Assembly (NCBI RefSeq): GCF_009176725.1
Contig: NZ_AP020337.1
Span: 3,975,501-4,039,500, forward strand
Direction: 5' to 3'
Length of the DNA: 64,000 nucleotides
DNA from: Pseudomonas sp. KUIN-1
GTDB lineage: Bacteria > Pseudomonadota > Gammaproteobacteria > Pseudomonadales > Pseudomonadaceae
The notes under the pieces are model-generated. The model was given only the letters and a program-made list of their open reading frames with translations. It was not told the origin of the DNA and searched no databases. This document shows, in pieces, positions 26,459-35,300 of this stretch. The position numbers were made by a program, and so were the translations under genes. Each line of letters starts with the position of its first letter. Position 1 is the first letter of the stretch.

Positions 26459-26851
26459 TCAGGCCTTGGCGCGGAACAACAAACTGTTCGCATCACTCAA
26501 GCTATCGGCCAGTTTCAGGATTTCTGCATTGGGAATCTGTCTTACTACTTCACCGGAGTCGCTTGCAATCACTTTGACAATGACTTTGCCAGAATCTTCG
26601 TCAATCGAGAACTCAAGATTGCGCTTCACCGCGTGAAAGAATTTTTGAATATCCTCGGCCGCTGCTTTGACTTTAGCATCGTCCTTGGGATTATCCTTAT
26701 GCAGATCGGAACCTTTACTTTCGGCCGGGGCCGCAACCCGCTCCACGGGCTTCGCGTCGGCAGGCTTGTCAACCGGCGGGGCGGCCACAACGGCCTGGCC
26801 TGCCGGTTGAACGGCCGGATAAGACAAGCTCAGCTTCACACTCATATCCAT
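26459..26851 (-). CDS. flaG: FlaG-family protein
   Basis: FlaG proteins affect filament length and are encoded next to flagellin in polar flagellates. About 130 residues from the chosen ATG (MDMSVKLSLSYPAV), selected because AGAGG lies 8 nt upstream; two more Met codons are close. The N-terminal half is Pro/Ala-rich and disordered, and the FlaG domain (about 60-125) has RNLEFSIDEDSGKVIVKVI and QIPNAEILKLAD. Confidence 0.9.
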   Translation of the reverse strand: MDMSVKLSLSYPAVQPAGQAVVAAPPVDKPADAKPVERVAAPAESKGSDLHKDNPKDDAKVKAAAEDIQKFFHAVKRNLEFSIDEDSGKVIVKVIASDSGEVVRQIPNAEILKLADSLSDANSLLFRAKA

Positions 26852-26870
26852 GACCATCACCTCTGAAAGC

Positions 26871-26900
26871 AAAAAAGCGAGAGAGCACTGTTAAGTGCTC
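26871..26900 (-). terminator. fliC terminator
   Basis: On the minus strand a perfect 7-bp stem GAGCACT/AGTGCTC (26883-26900) is followed by TCTCGCTTTTTT, 23 bp after the fliC stop. It probably makes fliC mostly monocistronic with some read-through into flaG. Confidence 0.75.
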
Positions 26901-26923
26901 ACCCGCCAAAACTCATTCCGATA

Positions 26924-27772
26924 TTACTGAAGCAGTTTCAGTACAGCGGACGGCAGCTGGTTAGCCTGTGCCAGGATCGAGGTGGAAGCCTGTTGCAGGG
27001 TCTGTTGCTTGGTCAGCTGTGCAGTTTCAGCAGCAAAGTCGGTATCCTGGATACGACCCAGTGCAGCACTGGCGTTTTCGTTGATGTTCTGCAGGTTGGA
27101 GATGGTGCTGGACAGACGGTTTTGCGCAGCACCCAGATCCGAACGGGTGTTGTTGATGGTCTGCAGAGCCGAGTCGATCGCGGCGATTGAAGCAGAGAAG
27201 TTGGTCTCCGCTGCGGCGCTGTCGGAGCCGACGATGGTGATCGCCGAACCGACACCCAGGGTGTTCGCGTCAAAACTGGCGCTCAAAGACAGCGAGATCT
27301 GGTTCGAGGCGCCGGAGTTGGAGCCAACCTGGAAAGTCATGGTGCTGGCAGAACCGTCAATCAGGTTTTTGCCGTTCAGGTTGGTACTGTTGGCGATACG
27401 GGTCAGTTCCGAACTCATCTGGGTGAATTCTTTGTTCAGCGCAACGCGGTCAGTAGCGCTGTTGCTGTCGTTTCGCGACTGAACAGCCAGTTCACGCATA
27501 CGCTGCAGAATGTTGGTCGACTCTTGCAGAGCGCCTTCAGCGGTCTGAGCAATGGACATACCGTCGTTGGCGTTTTTGATCGCCATGGTCTGACCTTTGA
27601 TCTGCGAGTTGATCTTGGTAGCAATGTTCAGGCCGGCGGCGTCATCTTTCGAGCTCATGATCTTCAAGCCGGAAGACAAACGACCCATCGACGTCGACAG
27701 TGCGTCGGAGGCGCGGCTCAGGTTCTTCTGGACGCTCAACGATGTTACGTTGGTGTTTACTGTTAAAGCCAT
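26924..27772 (-). CDS. fliC: Flagellin FliC
   Basis: Filament subunit of 282 residues from the ATG with GAGGAA upstream (MALTVNTNVTSLSVQKN); the longer frame runs into the leader. Conserved D0/D1 ends (1-140 and 200-282, ending PSAVLKLLQ) flank a short variable centre typical of P. syringae. Ser143, 164, 176, 183, 193 and 201 are all present, the six sites glycosylated in pv. tabaci flagellin. The flg22-equivalent segment (residues 30-51) differs from the common P. syringae form at its positions 1 (Gly), 10 (Met), 12 (Ser) and 20 (Asn). The flgII-28 segment (84-111) has Val at its next-to-last position. It has a FliA promoter and a terminator. Confidence 0.98.
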   Translation of the reverse strand: MALTVNTNVTSLSVQKNLSRASDALSTSMGRLSSGLKIMSSKDDAAGLNIATKINSQIKGQTMAIKNANDGMSIAQTAEGALQESTNILQRMRELAVQSRNDSNSATDRVALNKEFTQMSSELTRIANSTNLNGKNLIDGSASTMTFQVGSNSGASNQISLSLSASFDANTLGVGSAITIVGSDSAAAETNFSASIAAIDSALQTINNTRSDLGAAQNRLSSTISNLQNINENASAALGRIQDTDFAAETAQLTKQQTLQQASTSILAQANQLPSAVLKLLQ

Positions 27773-27854
27773 GATGAATTCCTCGGTGGTTTTGGTACTA
27801 CGTGGCTTCCGGCCCCTGCAAGCGCCGGGTATGCCTAGAGAACCTTCGTAATAG

Positions 27855-27881
27855 TTATCGTCGCGATGGCAGGTTGCTTGA
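27855..27881 (-). promoter_or_regulatory. Sigma-28 (FliA) promoter for fliC
   Basis: Minus strand TCAAG-N14-GACGATAA, one change from the Pseudomonas flagellin promoter form TCAAG-N14-GCCGATAA. It lies about 75 nt before the fliC ATG. Confidence 0.88.
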
Positions 27882-28024
27882 GTGTTTTTTTTTAATATTT
27901 TGCCATCATCGTGACACCCCTTATAAAACAAGGGTTTGGGGCGTAAACCCACGGCGGGAAAGAGGGGAATTCACGGCAGTCAGAAGTGGCGGCAGGCGAG
28001 CGCATTGCGCCACGAAGTTCAAAG

Positions 28025-28040
28025 TGTGACGTAGATCACT
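28025..28040. promoter_or_regulatory. CRP/Vfr-like binding site
   Basis: TGTGA-CGTAGA-TCACT flanked by A/T runs (AAAG before, ATTTAA after), close to the CRP consensus TGTGA-N6-TCACA. Its centre is about 185 bp upstream of the predicted fliC start and between the orf3 stop hairpin and fliC. Binding by Vfr is inference. Confidence 0.5.
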
Positions 28041-28049
28041 ATTTAATTT

Positions 28050-28083
28050 AAGAACGCCTGGGGTTTTATCCGCAGGCGTTCTT
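28050..28083 (-). terminator. Hairpin after glycosylation-island orf3
   Basis: Perfect 11-bp stem AAGAACGCCTG/CAGGCGTTCTT with a 12-nt loop, 17 bp after the orf3 stop. The stem itself ends in TTCTT but no separate U-run follows on the minus strand. Confidence 0.6.
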
Positions 28084-28100
28084 TGTAAGGCGAGGTGAAC

Positions 28101-29030
28101 TCAGTCTTTATAGATAATTGCAGAGCCCCAGGACAACCCCACACCAAAACCGCTCAAGGCGACCCGCTTCCATGAAGAACCGAGCACATGCTTCTCGATC
28201 AGCAGCGGAATGCTGGATGACACGGTGTTGCCGGTTTCGACCATGTCCTTGAGAAACTTCTCGGGTTTGTCTTCGAAGCGCCGCGCGACCGCATCGACGA
28301 TCGCCGCACTGCCCTGGTGAATACAGAAGGCATCGATATCGTCCGGGGTCAGATCCGACTCGCCCAGTAGCTCATGCAAATGCGCCGGGACTTTCAACAG
28401 TGCAAAGTTGAACACCTGGCGACCGTTCATGAAGAAAACGCCGTTGCTGACCTTCAGATGTGGCGCACCGGAACCATCGGTACCGAACTTCGCCTTGCCC
28501 AGCTGCCATTGGGCCCCCTCGCCCATCCAGGTGGCCGTCGCAGCATCACCGAACAGCATGGTGGTGTTGCGGTCTTCCTGATCGACAATTTTCGAATACG
28601 GATCGGCAGTGATCAACAGGCCATTTTTCAAGCCTGCCGCTTCCATGAAGCCCTTGATCGCATAAATGCCGTACACATAGCCGGAACAGCCCAGCGATAT
28701 ATCGAATGCAGCGACGTTGGTCGACAGCCCCAGCTTGTCCTGAACGATGGCTGCGGTATGCGGCAGCCCTTCCTCGTCGCCATTCTGGGTGACGACGATC
28801 AGCACATCGATGCTTTCGCGCTTGAGCTGCGGGTTATTGGCAAACAGCGTGTTGGCCGCCTCAACGCACAGATCCGAGGTTTCCTGGCCGGCGTCTTTGC
28901 GCGGCAGGAAGGTGGAGCCGATTTTCCCAAGGATGAATTCTTCATCCTTGCCGAATCTGGCGCCTTGAGCGTAGTTATCAACACCTGCAACAGGCACGTA
29001 ACTCGCTATGCTTTTAATGCCAATCATCAT
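28101..29030 (-). CDS. 3-oxoacyl-ACP synthase III-like enzyme of flagellin glycosylation island
   Basis: Thiolase-fold condensing enzyme of 309 residues; this is orf3 of the P. syringae glycosylation island. The KAS III triad is intact: Cys115 in DISLGCSGYVYG, His238 in FCIHQGSA, Asn268 in ETGNTVSSSIP. It should load acyl-CoA on Cys and condense it with malonyl-ACP. The modified viosamine that ends the P. syringae flagellin glycan carries a 3-hydroxybutanoyl amide, so making a four-carbon acyl precursor is a plausible job, but that is inference. It is encoded between fliC and fgt2, on the same strand, 304 bp from fgt2. Confidence 0.88.
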   Translation of the reverse strand: MMIGIKSIASYVPVAGVDNYAQGARFGKDEEFILGKIGSTFLPRKDAGQETSDLCVEAANTLFANNPQLKRESIDVLIVVTQNGDEEGLPHTAAIVQDKLGLSTNVAAFDISLGCSGYVYGIYAIKGFMEAAGLKNGLLITADPYSKIVDQEDRNTTMLFGDAATATWMGEGAQWQLGKAKFGTDGSGAPHLKVSNGVFFMNGRQVFNFALLKVPAHLHELLGESDLTPDDIDAFCIHQGSAAIVDAVARRFEDKPEKFLKDMVETGNTVSSSIPLLIEKHVLGSSWKRVALSGFGVGLSWGSAIIYKD

Positions 29031-29334
29031 GGCTTCCCGATGAGTAAACAGGTCATTTTTCGTCCCGATGCAATCGGGGCGCTACCGAATAGGGGTGATT
29101 TACGGACATTTTCAGGGCGCTTGGCAGGTTAAAGCAAGTCAGGCGCATGTCGCTCCCTGTAAAACAATACAGTGGAGATGCACTTTATGACCCGCAGGTC
29201 ACTCCCGTGTGCATGCTTTAGGATAATTTGCGTCGAGGGAACATGCACTTGATGCTTGCCGGCAGCTTCCTGCGAAGAAGCCTTCAAAGTGACTAACCGG
29301 CCGCGAAGCAGCCGGTTTTACGGGGGTGAACGAC
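29031..29334. other. Gap between fgt2 and orf3
   Basis: 304 bp without a gene. It holds a 7-bp stem AACCGGC/GCCGGTT (29295-29317) just after the fgt2 stop, lacking a U-run on the minus strand, and a degenerate sigma-54-like sequence at 29133-29148 whose -24 element has only one G. No confident promoter for orf3 was found. Confidence 0.6.
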
Positions 29335-32241
29335 TCAAACGGCCAGAGTGAAGCCTTTGCCGTGGAGATCCAGATTGACGCTGTAGGCTTCATCCTGCGC
29401 GAACTGCGATGACCACTTGTCCATCAATGCTTCGCGCGCCTGCTGCGGGGCATGCAGCACACCGGAATGCACTACCTGCACATGCGGCGTCCATACGGTC
29501 AGATAGCCGGCTTGCGCAGCCTTGAGGCACAGATCGACATCGCCCAGTGCTTCGGCGAATGCCTCCTCATCAAGACCGCCCACTGCGTTGTACAGCTCCT
29601 TGGCAATCATCAGGCAGGCCGATGACACGGCAGAGTAGTTCTGCTCGACCACCAGGCGCTGCATATAGCCAGTGGCGGTCTTGGGCTCACCGACGAACCC
29701 CGAACCCACACCGCCATTCAGGCCCAGCACCAGACCGGCCTGAGTCACTGCACCTTCGCCGTCCACCAGCTTGGCGCCTACCACGCCCACTTCCGGACGC
29801 TGCGCCTGGTTGAGCAGTGATTCGATCCAGCCGACATTGACGATCTGACTTTCGGCATCCAGCAGGATCAGGTATTCGCCACCGGCTTCCTGACTGATCA
29901 GATTGCGCAAGGCTGCCGGGCTCATGCGCTGCTCGGCGCGGAACACCCGCACGCGACCCGACACCTGCTCCTGCCGGTCCAGCCAGGTCGACAATTCGGC
30001 AGAGCTGCTGGCGTTGTCACCGATCAGCACTTCATAACGCTGATAGCGGGTGCGTTGCAGAATGCTTTGCAGGCAACGCTGCAACTCGGGCAGGTTGTCC
30101 TGGCCGTGCAGCAGGATCGAAACCACCGGCCGGTGGGCGTGGCGATAATCGATCTTGTAAGCACCAGGCTGCGCCGAGCTGACTTCCGCCTGATAACCGC
30201 GCTTGTCAAGGTGGCGCTTGAGCGCTTTTTGTTCGTCCGGATTGTCTTTCAATTCGGGCGCCTCACAGATCAGCAACGGTTCGCTCAGATGGGCCAGACC
30301 GCTCATGCCGCCCTGCTCGATCAGGCGCAGCAACAGATCGAATTCCAGCGCCTCGGGAAACTCGCGCGAGTATCCACCCGCCTCGACCAGCAACTCGCGA
30401 CGCACCAGCCAGTGACGAGCCATCAATGCCGGCAGACTTTGCAGCAGATCAAGGTTGAAGCCGGGACGAAACACCGGCGTGAGCGTGCCATTGGCTTGAC
30501 GCTGAATCTCGTCCACGGCAACGGCCCGGCACTGCGCGGCATCGATCAGCTCGGCGCTGGCCAGCAACAGACCGCTGCGGGTGAACTCTTCGCCGGCCTG
30601 CGCGAGCATCAGCCAGTCGCTGGGCGACTGTTTGACGAACTGATTAATCTTGTCGACGTAGTTGCTTTCGGTGACTTTCACAAAGTGCAGGGTACTGTGC
30701 AGCGTAGTCACGGCCGGCAATTCCCCGGTGGTGAACACCGCCACCCTGAAGGCCTTGTAATGACTGTTGATCAGGCTGTCGAACGTGGCCTGCAGCTTGA
30801 ATACATCCGCTTCCAGATCCAGCACCAGGATACCGATCTGCGACCCGGCCGGTTTGCTGGCGAGTTTGTCGCTGATCTGCTTGAGGGCCTCAGGCGCCGG
30901 ATCGCGCGAATCGAGCCAGTTGAGCAGTTGACCGGAAGCCATGCCATCGAGCAGCCGACCATTGTCGAAAGCGGATGCCGCCTGCAGACGCTGGCTCCAG
31001 GCCGAAACCTGTTCGATCTGCTTTTCGCTGTCCTTGCCTTTGCCGCTGATCAATTCCGCGATCAGGCTCTTCACGACGCCCAGGTTGAAAGCGTAGGTTT
31101 CGTAGGCGTACCACAAGCGGCTGATGCGCGCCTCGGCGTCCGGGTTGCTCTGCTCGCGCAACAACTCGGCCTGCTTGAGCAGCGCCGCTTCCAGCCCTTC
31201 CAGCTGCAGACGGCCCGCCGGCATCAGATGGATGAGGAATTCGATTCTGGCCAGCTCATCGAACAGTGCCTGGTTGTAAAACGGCATTTCGACGAACTGG
31301 CGAGGCTCGAAGAGCGCGTCCGATTGCTCAAGGCCGACGTTCCACACCGCGCTGATGATTTTCTCATCGCCCTGGAAGCCCTGGGTCTTGAGGCACTCGC
31401 CCATGGCGGCAAGACCGGCCTGAATCTTCTGTTCACCCTGCGCGCCGTCGAAGCCCGAGCCCTCACCGAGCAGCGCGACCAGTTTTTTGGCGAACGCATC
31501 GCGGACGGCCCTGGCCTTGGGATCAGTGTGCCTGACGGCGGCGGCAATGGCCGCGCCATGGCGTAGCTCGGCCTGCTTGCCCGAGGTGAAGTGCAGTGCA
31601 TAAGCGATTGGCAGGATGCGCAGGCGGGCCGCCGCAACCAGATAGTTCATATGGCCGATTTCCTGCCAGTGCGGCTCGGTGTCATCGGTAACCGAAGTGA
31701 ACCACTGCTGCGCCAGCTCCGTGCGCGTCACTGCGCTGAGCAGCGACAGGCTTTCACTCATGAAACCCAGAACCCGCTCACCCGCGTCATCCGCGGCATA
31801 GTCTTCGCAGGTTTTGCGATCGCGACGGAAATAGTCCACCTGACCGACCTGTGCCTGATAGCTCAGGCTGTAGCCCTGACAGGCGCCGTAGGTGGGGTTG
31901 GCCTCAAGAAAGCTCAGTGCTGCGCTCAGTGCATCAGGCAGCAGAAAACTGTCGACCGGAGCCTGAACCACGAAGGGCGTGGTCACCTGCTTGAGCCCCT
32001 CGGCGACCCTGACGCCAAGGCTGGCACTGGCCAGCGCGTCACTGTGCAGGTAATGCAGGCCGGCTGTGCCGGCAATCTCCGCATCAGGCTGGGCTGACGC
32101 ATCGACCACTATGAGGGTGCACGGAAACTGGCTGTAATACTTCAAGGCGCGGCGCAGGAAGTCTGGCTGGTCCCTGGCCATCAACAGCAGGGTCAGACGC
32201 TGATTCAAAGCGGTGTGTTCATTTCCCGAATGGCTTTGCAT
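29335..32241 (-). CDS. fgt2: Flagellin glycosyltransferase Fgt2
   Basis: 968-residue protein whose homologue in P. syringae pv. tabaci extends the flagellin O-glycan after Fgt1 adds the first rhamnose. The N-terminal 230 residues look like a GT-A type domain (LTLLLMARDQPDFLRRALKYY), a helical middle follows (about 290-450), and a canonical GT2 domain lies at about 700-930 (VVSILLHGQDNLPELQRCLQSIL, split here as VVSILLHGQDN and LPELQRCLQSIL; GGEYLILLDAES; GDVDLCLKAAQAGY). AAGGAAAG stands 4 nt before the ATG. It follows fgt1 by 114 bp. Confidence 0.9.
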   Translation of the reverse strand: MQSHSGNEHTALNQRLTLLLMARDQPDFLRRALKYYSQFPCTLIVVDASAQPDAEIAGTAGLHYLHSDALASASLGVRVAEGLKQVTTPFVVQAPVDSFLLPDALSAALSFLEANPTYGACQGYSLSYQAQVGQVDYFRRDRKTCEDYAADDAGERVLGFMSESLSLLSAVTRTELAQQWFTSVTDDTEPHWQEIGHMNYLVAAARLRILPIAYALHFTSGKQAELRHGAAIAAAVRHTDPKARAVRDAFAKKLVALLGEGSGFDGAQGEQKIQAGLAAMGECLKTQGFQGDEKIISAVWNVGLEQSDALFEPRQFVEMPFYNQALFDELARIEFLIHLMPAGRLQLEGLEAALLKQAELLREQSNPDAEARISRLWYAYETYAFNLGVVKSLIAELISGKGKDSEKQIEQVSAWSQRLQAASAFDNGRLLDGMASGQLLNWLDSRDPAPEALKQISDKLASKPAGSQIGILVLDLEADVFKLQATFDSLINSHYKAFRVAVFTTGELPAVTTLHSTLHFVKVTESNYVDKINQFVKQSPSDWLMLAQAGEEFTRSGLLLASAELIDAAQCRAVAVDEIQRQANGTLTPVFRPGFNLDLLQSLPALMARHWLVRRELLVEAGGYSREFPEALEFDLLLRLIEQGGMSGLAHLSEPLLICEAPELKDNPDEQKALKRHLDKRGYQAEVSSAQPGAYKIDYRHAHRPVVSILLHGQDNLPELQRCLQSILQRTRYQRYEVLIGDNASSSAELSTWLDRQEQVSGRVRVFRAEQRMSPAALRNLISQEAGGEYLILLDAESQIVNVGWIESLLNQAQRPEVGVVGAKLVDGEGAVTQAGLVLGLNGGVGSGFVGEPKTATGYMQRLVVEQNYSAVSSACLMIAKELYNAVGGLDEEAFAEALGDVDLCLKAAQAGYLTVWTPHVQVVHSGVLHAPQQAREALMDKWSSQFAQDEAYSVNLDLHGKGFTLAV

Positions 32242-32315
32242 GATCTTTCCTTATAACGAATCGATTGCGCCTTCAACCGCAGCGGGCGTTGAAGCAAGAG
32301 CGTAGCGTGACCGTG

Positions 32316-32334
32316 CCAGCGGGCAACCCGCTGG
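32316..32334. other. Hairpin in fgt1-fgt2 gap
   Basis: Perfect 8-bp stem CCAGCGGG-CAA-CCCGCTGG in the 114-bp gap. No U-run on either strand, so it is more likely an mRNA stability or pause element than a terminator. Confidence 0.4.
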
Positions 32335-32355
32335 TGCGTGTTCAAACGGATCGGA

Positions 32356-35300
32356 TCAGTCCGGCAACCAGCCGTTGGCCCAATACTGCAGGTTTTCGCC
32401 GCGCAACATGAAGTCACGCAGTACTGTCTCGCGCAACTCGTCGCCCATGCGGTAGCTGGCATTGGGGTCGGACAAGTGCATGCGGATCGCCTGCAACCAT
32501 TCTTCGGAGCTGTTGGTGTACACCCGGGTCGCCGGCAGATGGCCGCGATACGCCTCGGTGTCGGAACAGATCACCGGATAGCCGCAGGCGCCGTACTCGA
32601 GCAACCTGAGGTTGCTTTTGCAGTCATTGAAAATATGGAATTCCAGCGGTGCCAAGGCCAGATCAAGGTTCAGGCTGGCGAGCTTGGCCGGGTAGGTTTT
32701 CAGGCTGACCCCTGGATGGAACTCATGGATGTAGGGCTTGAGCAGATCCGGGCACATGCCGAAGAACACCCACTCGACTTCATCAGCCAGTTCGCGCACC
32801 ACATCGGCAATCAGCTCCAGGTCTCCCCGATGGCTGGTGCCGCCGCCCCAGCCAATACGCGGCTTGTCCGAGCTGCGACGCTGGGTCCTGAGGTTACTCC
32901 ACAAGTGGGTCGCCAGCATGTTCGGCACGACGCGAATGTCGCTGTGCATGCTCGACAGCGCCTCGGCCAGCGGGTGAGTCGATACCACCACACGGTCACA
33001 CAGGCCTATGCCCTTGCGCAGCATGGCGCCGATGTTGTCCGGCATGTTGCGCTTGTGCTCGTTGCGCTCGGGGACATCGGCGATATAGTCATCGAGCTCG
33101 AAAATACGCATGGCACTGGAGTAGTTCTTCGCCAGCTCGATGTCCGGAACCTTGGCTTCTGTGTAACGGCCCTGGAAAACGATGACATCCGGCGACTGGC
33201 GCTCTATTTCGACCGGCGTTGCGGTCTCGTAAGTCATTCGGCCAACCACCCGCCCGGCCGCCATCAACTCCAGCAGTGGCTGGCTGACCCGGTAGTGCCC
33301 CACCGCCGAGGAGTTGACCGCCATACCGAAAATGGACGGCAGGTGCCGGGTGCAGAACGGGCTCCAGCCCGCCAGCAGACCAGGGTCCAGAGTGAACGAC
33401 AGCGCCTCGTTGAGGTACAGGTTGGGGTTGTAGGCCTGATCCCTGGCCATTTTCGGCAGCCACTTCTGGAAGAACGATTTCTGCTCGTTGTCGAGTACCT
33501 GACGAGACGTCTCGTTACGTTCGGCGGCAGCAGGCTCGGCCAGTACCAGCGATGAATCCGGGGTACCGACGATCAGGTAACCCTCGTGCCCGACGCGCAT
33601 GCACAGGTCCAGATCCTGCAGCCCCTGCGTGAAGGTCGCAGCCTCCAGTGCGCCGACGGCGTCGAAAACGTCCTTGCGCACCATCAGGCAATTGCCGCTG
33701 ACCGCGCTCCAGTTCTGGGTCAATTGCAGGCGCTGCATGTAGCCACTGGCACCTGCAGGGAAATGGATGAACGGCCGACCGGCCAGACCATCCATGCCCA
33801 TGACCATGCCTGCGTACAGAATATTGCCTTGTGGATTGAGGATACGTGGACCGACGATCCCGACCTCGGGGCGCTGGGCATGGTGCATCAGCCCCTGCAG
33901 CCAGTCCGCCTGATGGATCAGCGCATAGGCGCTGAGCATCAGCAGATAATCGCCACGCGCCTGACCGGCGGCATGATTCTGGGCGGCTGCCTCGCTGCCT
34001 GTTGCGGACAGGGAAAAAATCCGCAACTTGTCGCTGCCCAGCTCACTCATCGCCGTGAACCATGCCCGCGCTTCGGCGCTTTCGCTGGCGTTGTCGACGA
34101 TCAGGACTTCGTAATTCGGGTAGGTGGTGTTGCTGAGCAGACTGTCTATGCAGCGCTCCAGGGCGCCCAGTTGATCCCTGGCGGTGATGATGATCGAGAC
34201 CAGCGGCAGCGACGGGTGAACGTACTCGATGCGATTGAGCAACGGCAACTGATCGTGATGAATCACGTGTTCTCTGCCGATCCGTGACAGGTGGGCTGCA
34301 ACCAGAGGCTCGCTGTGCTCGATAACACCAGGCAGCGACAGCCAGTCCGCGAATGCCAGACGCGACTCGACCTGCACTTCGGCAATGTGCTCGATGCTCT
34401 GCGGCCCGGCCCCTTCGACCAGACGCCAGATCACATCGTGCGGGGCGAGTTCATCGAAGGCCGGATCGAAACCGCCCATGTCGAGCAGATTTCGACGTTC
34501 GAACGCCAGCGTGCGCCCGACATAAGGGTAGGCACGCAGCAGGTCCAGGTTGAAGCCGGGTTTGAATATCGGCTCTCTGGACTCGTCCTCGACCAGCGCG
34601 CCTTCGTCGCTGTAGACACACAGCAGCCCGGGGATCTGGGCGATACGCTCGGCCAGAATCAACAACGCTGGCTGCGTCAGCCGGTCACCAGCGCGCAACA
34701 GGTAGACCCAGTCGGCACTGTCCAGCAGTGGCAATACTTCGTTCAGTTGCCGAGCCCAGTCCGGCTGCAGAGAAAAACGCAGCACCTGAGGGTCGTCGAC
34801 ACTGGCGTTGGTCAGCACCACCACCGAGTCTGCGGCATAGTCCTGTTCGGCCAGGCTGCGCAAGGTGATATCGAGGGCCTCGGCATCGCCATCCGCATCG
34901 ATGATCACCGGCACGATACGTGGCTGCCAGGCCCAACTGACGATGCGCTGTTCCAGCAGTTTTTTTTGCGGCTCGGAAAACCGGCGGCAGGACAGCCATT
35001 CGGCGTAAAGCTCTGCATAGCTGTCACTGCTACTGCCGACGCGGCTCATCATGATGCCCTGGCGACCAGCCATCACCCCGTAAAGGCCGACCTCATCCCA
35101 CTCACGCGGTTCTTCGTGCGCGCGGCGCAGAGGCAGAAAACGCACCCAGCCCTGAGCCGGTGCGTCTTCGCCGCTACGCGCCTTGAGCATTTCGTTCAGC
35201 CAGCCCCATTCGGTGGTGGCTTTCTGGTGCATATCGCCCTGACTGCTGAAGCGCCCCGGGTGCAGGCGTTCGGTGCTCTGGATGCTGTGCAGCACCACGA

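Larger units (their letters stand above)
27773..28100. other. fliC upstream region
   Basis: 328 bp with no gene. It holds the fliC Shine-Dalgarno (GAGGAA at about -10), a leader of about 75 nt, the FliA promoter (27855-27881), an AT-rich stretch beyond it, a CRP/Vfr-like palindrome (28025-28040) and the hairpin that ends orf3 (28050-28083). Confidence 0.8.

Noticed and set aside
29133..29148. Sigma-54-like sequence before orf3
   Set aside because: The -24 box has TG in place of the invariant GG, so it is too degenerate to call.
32303..32320. Sigma-54-like TGGCACGGTCACGCT on the minus strand before fgt2
   Set aside because: GG and GC are only 9 nt apart; sigma-54 spacing is strict at 10.
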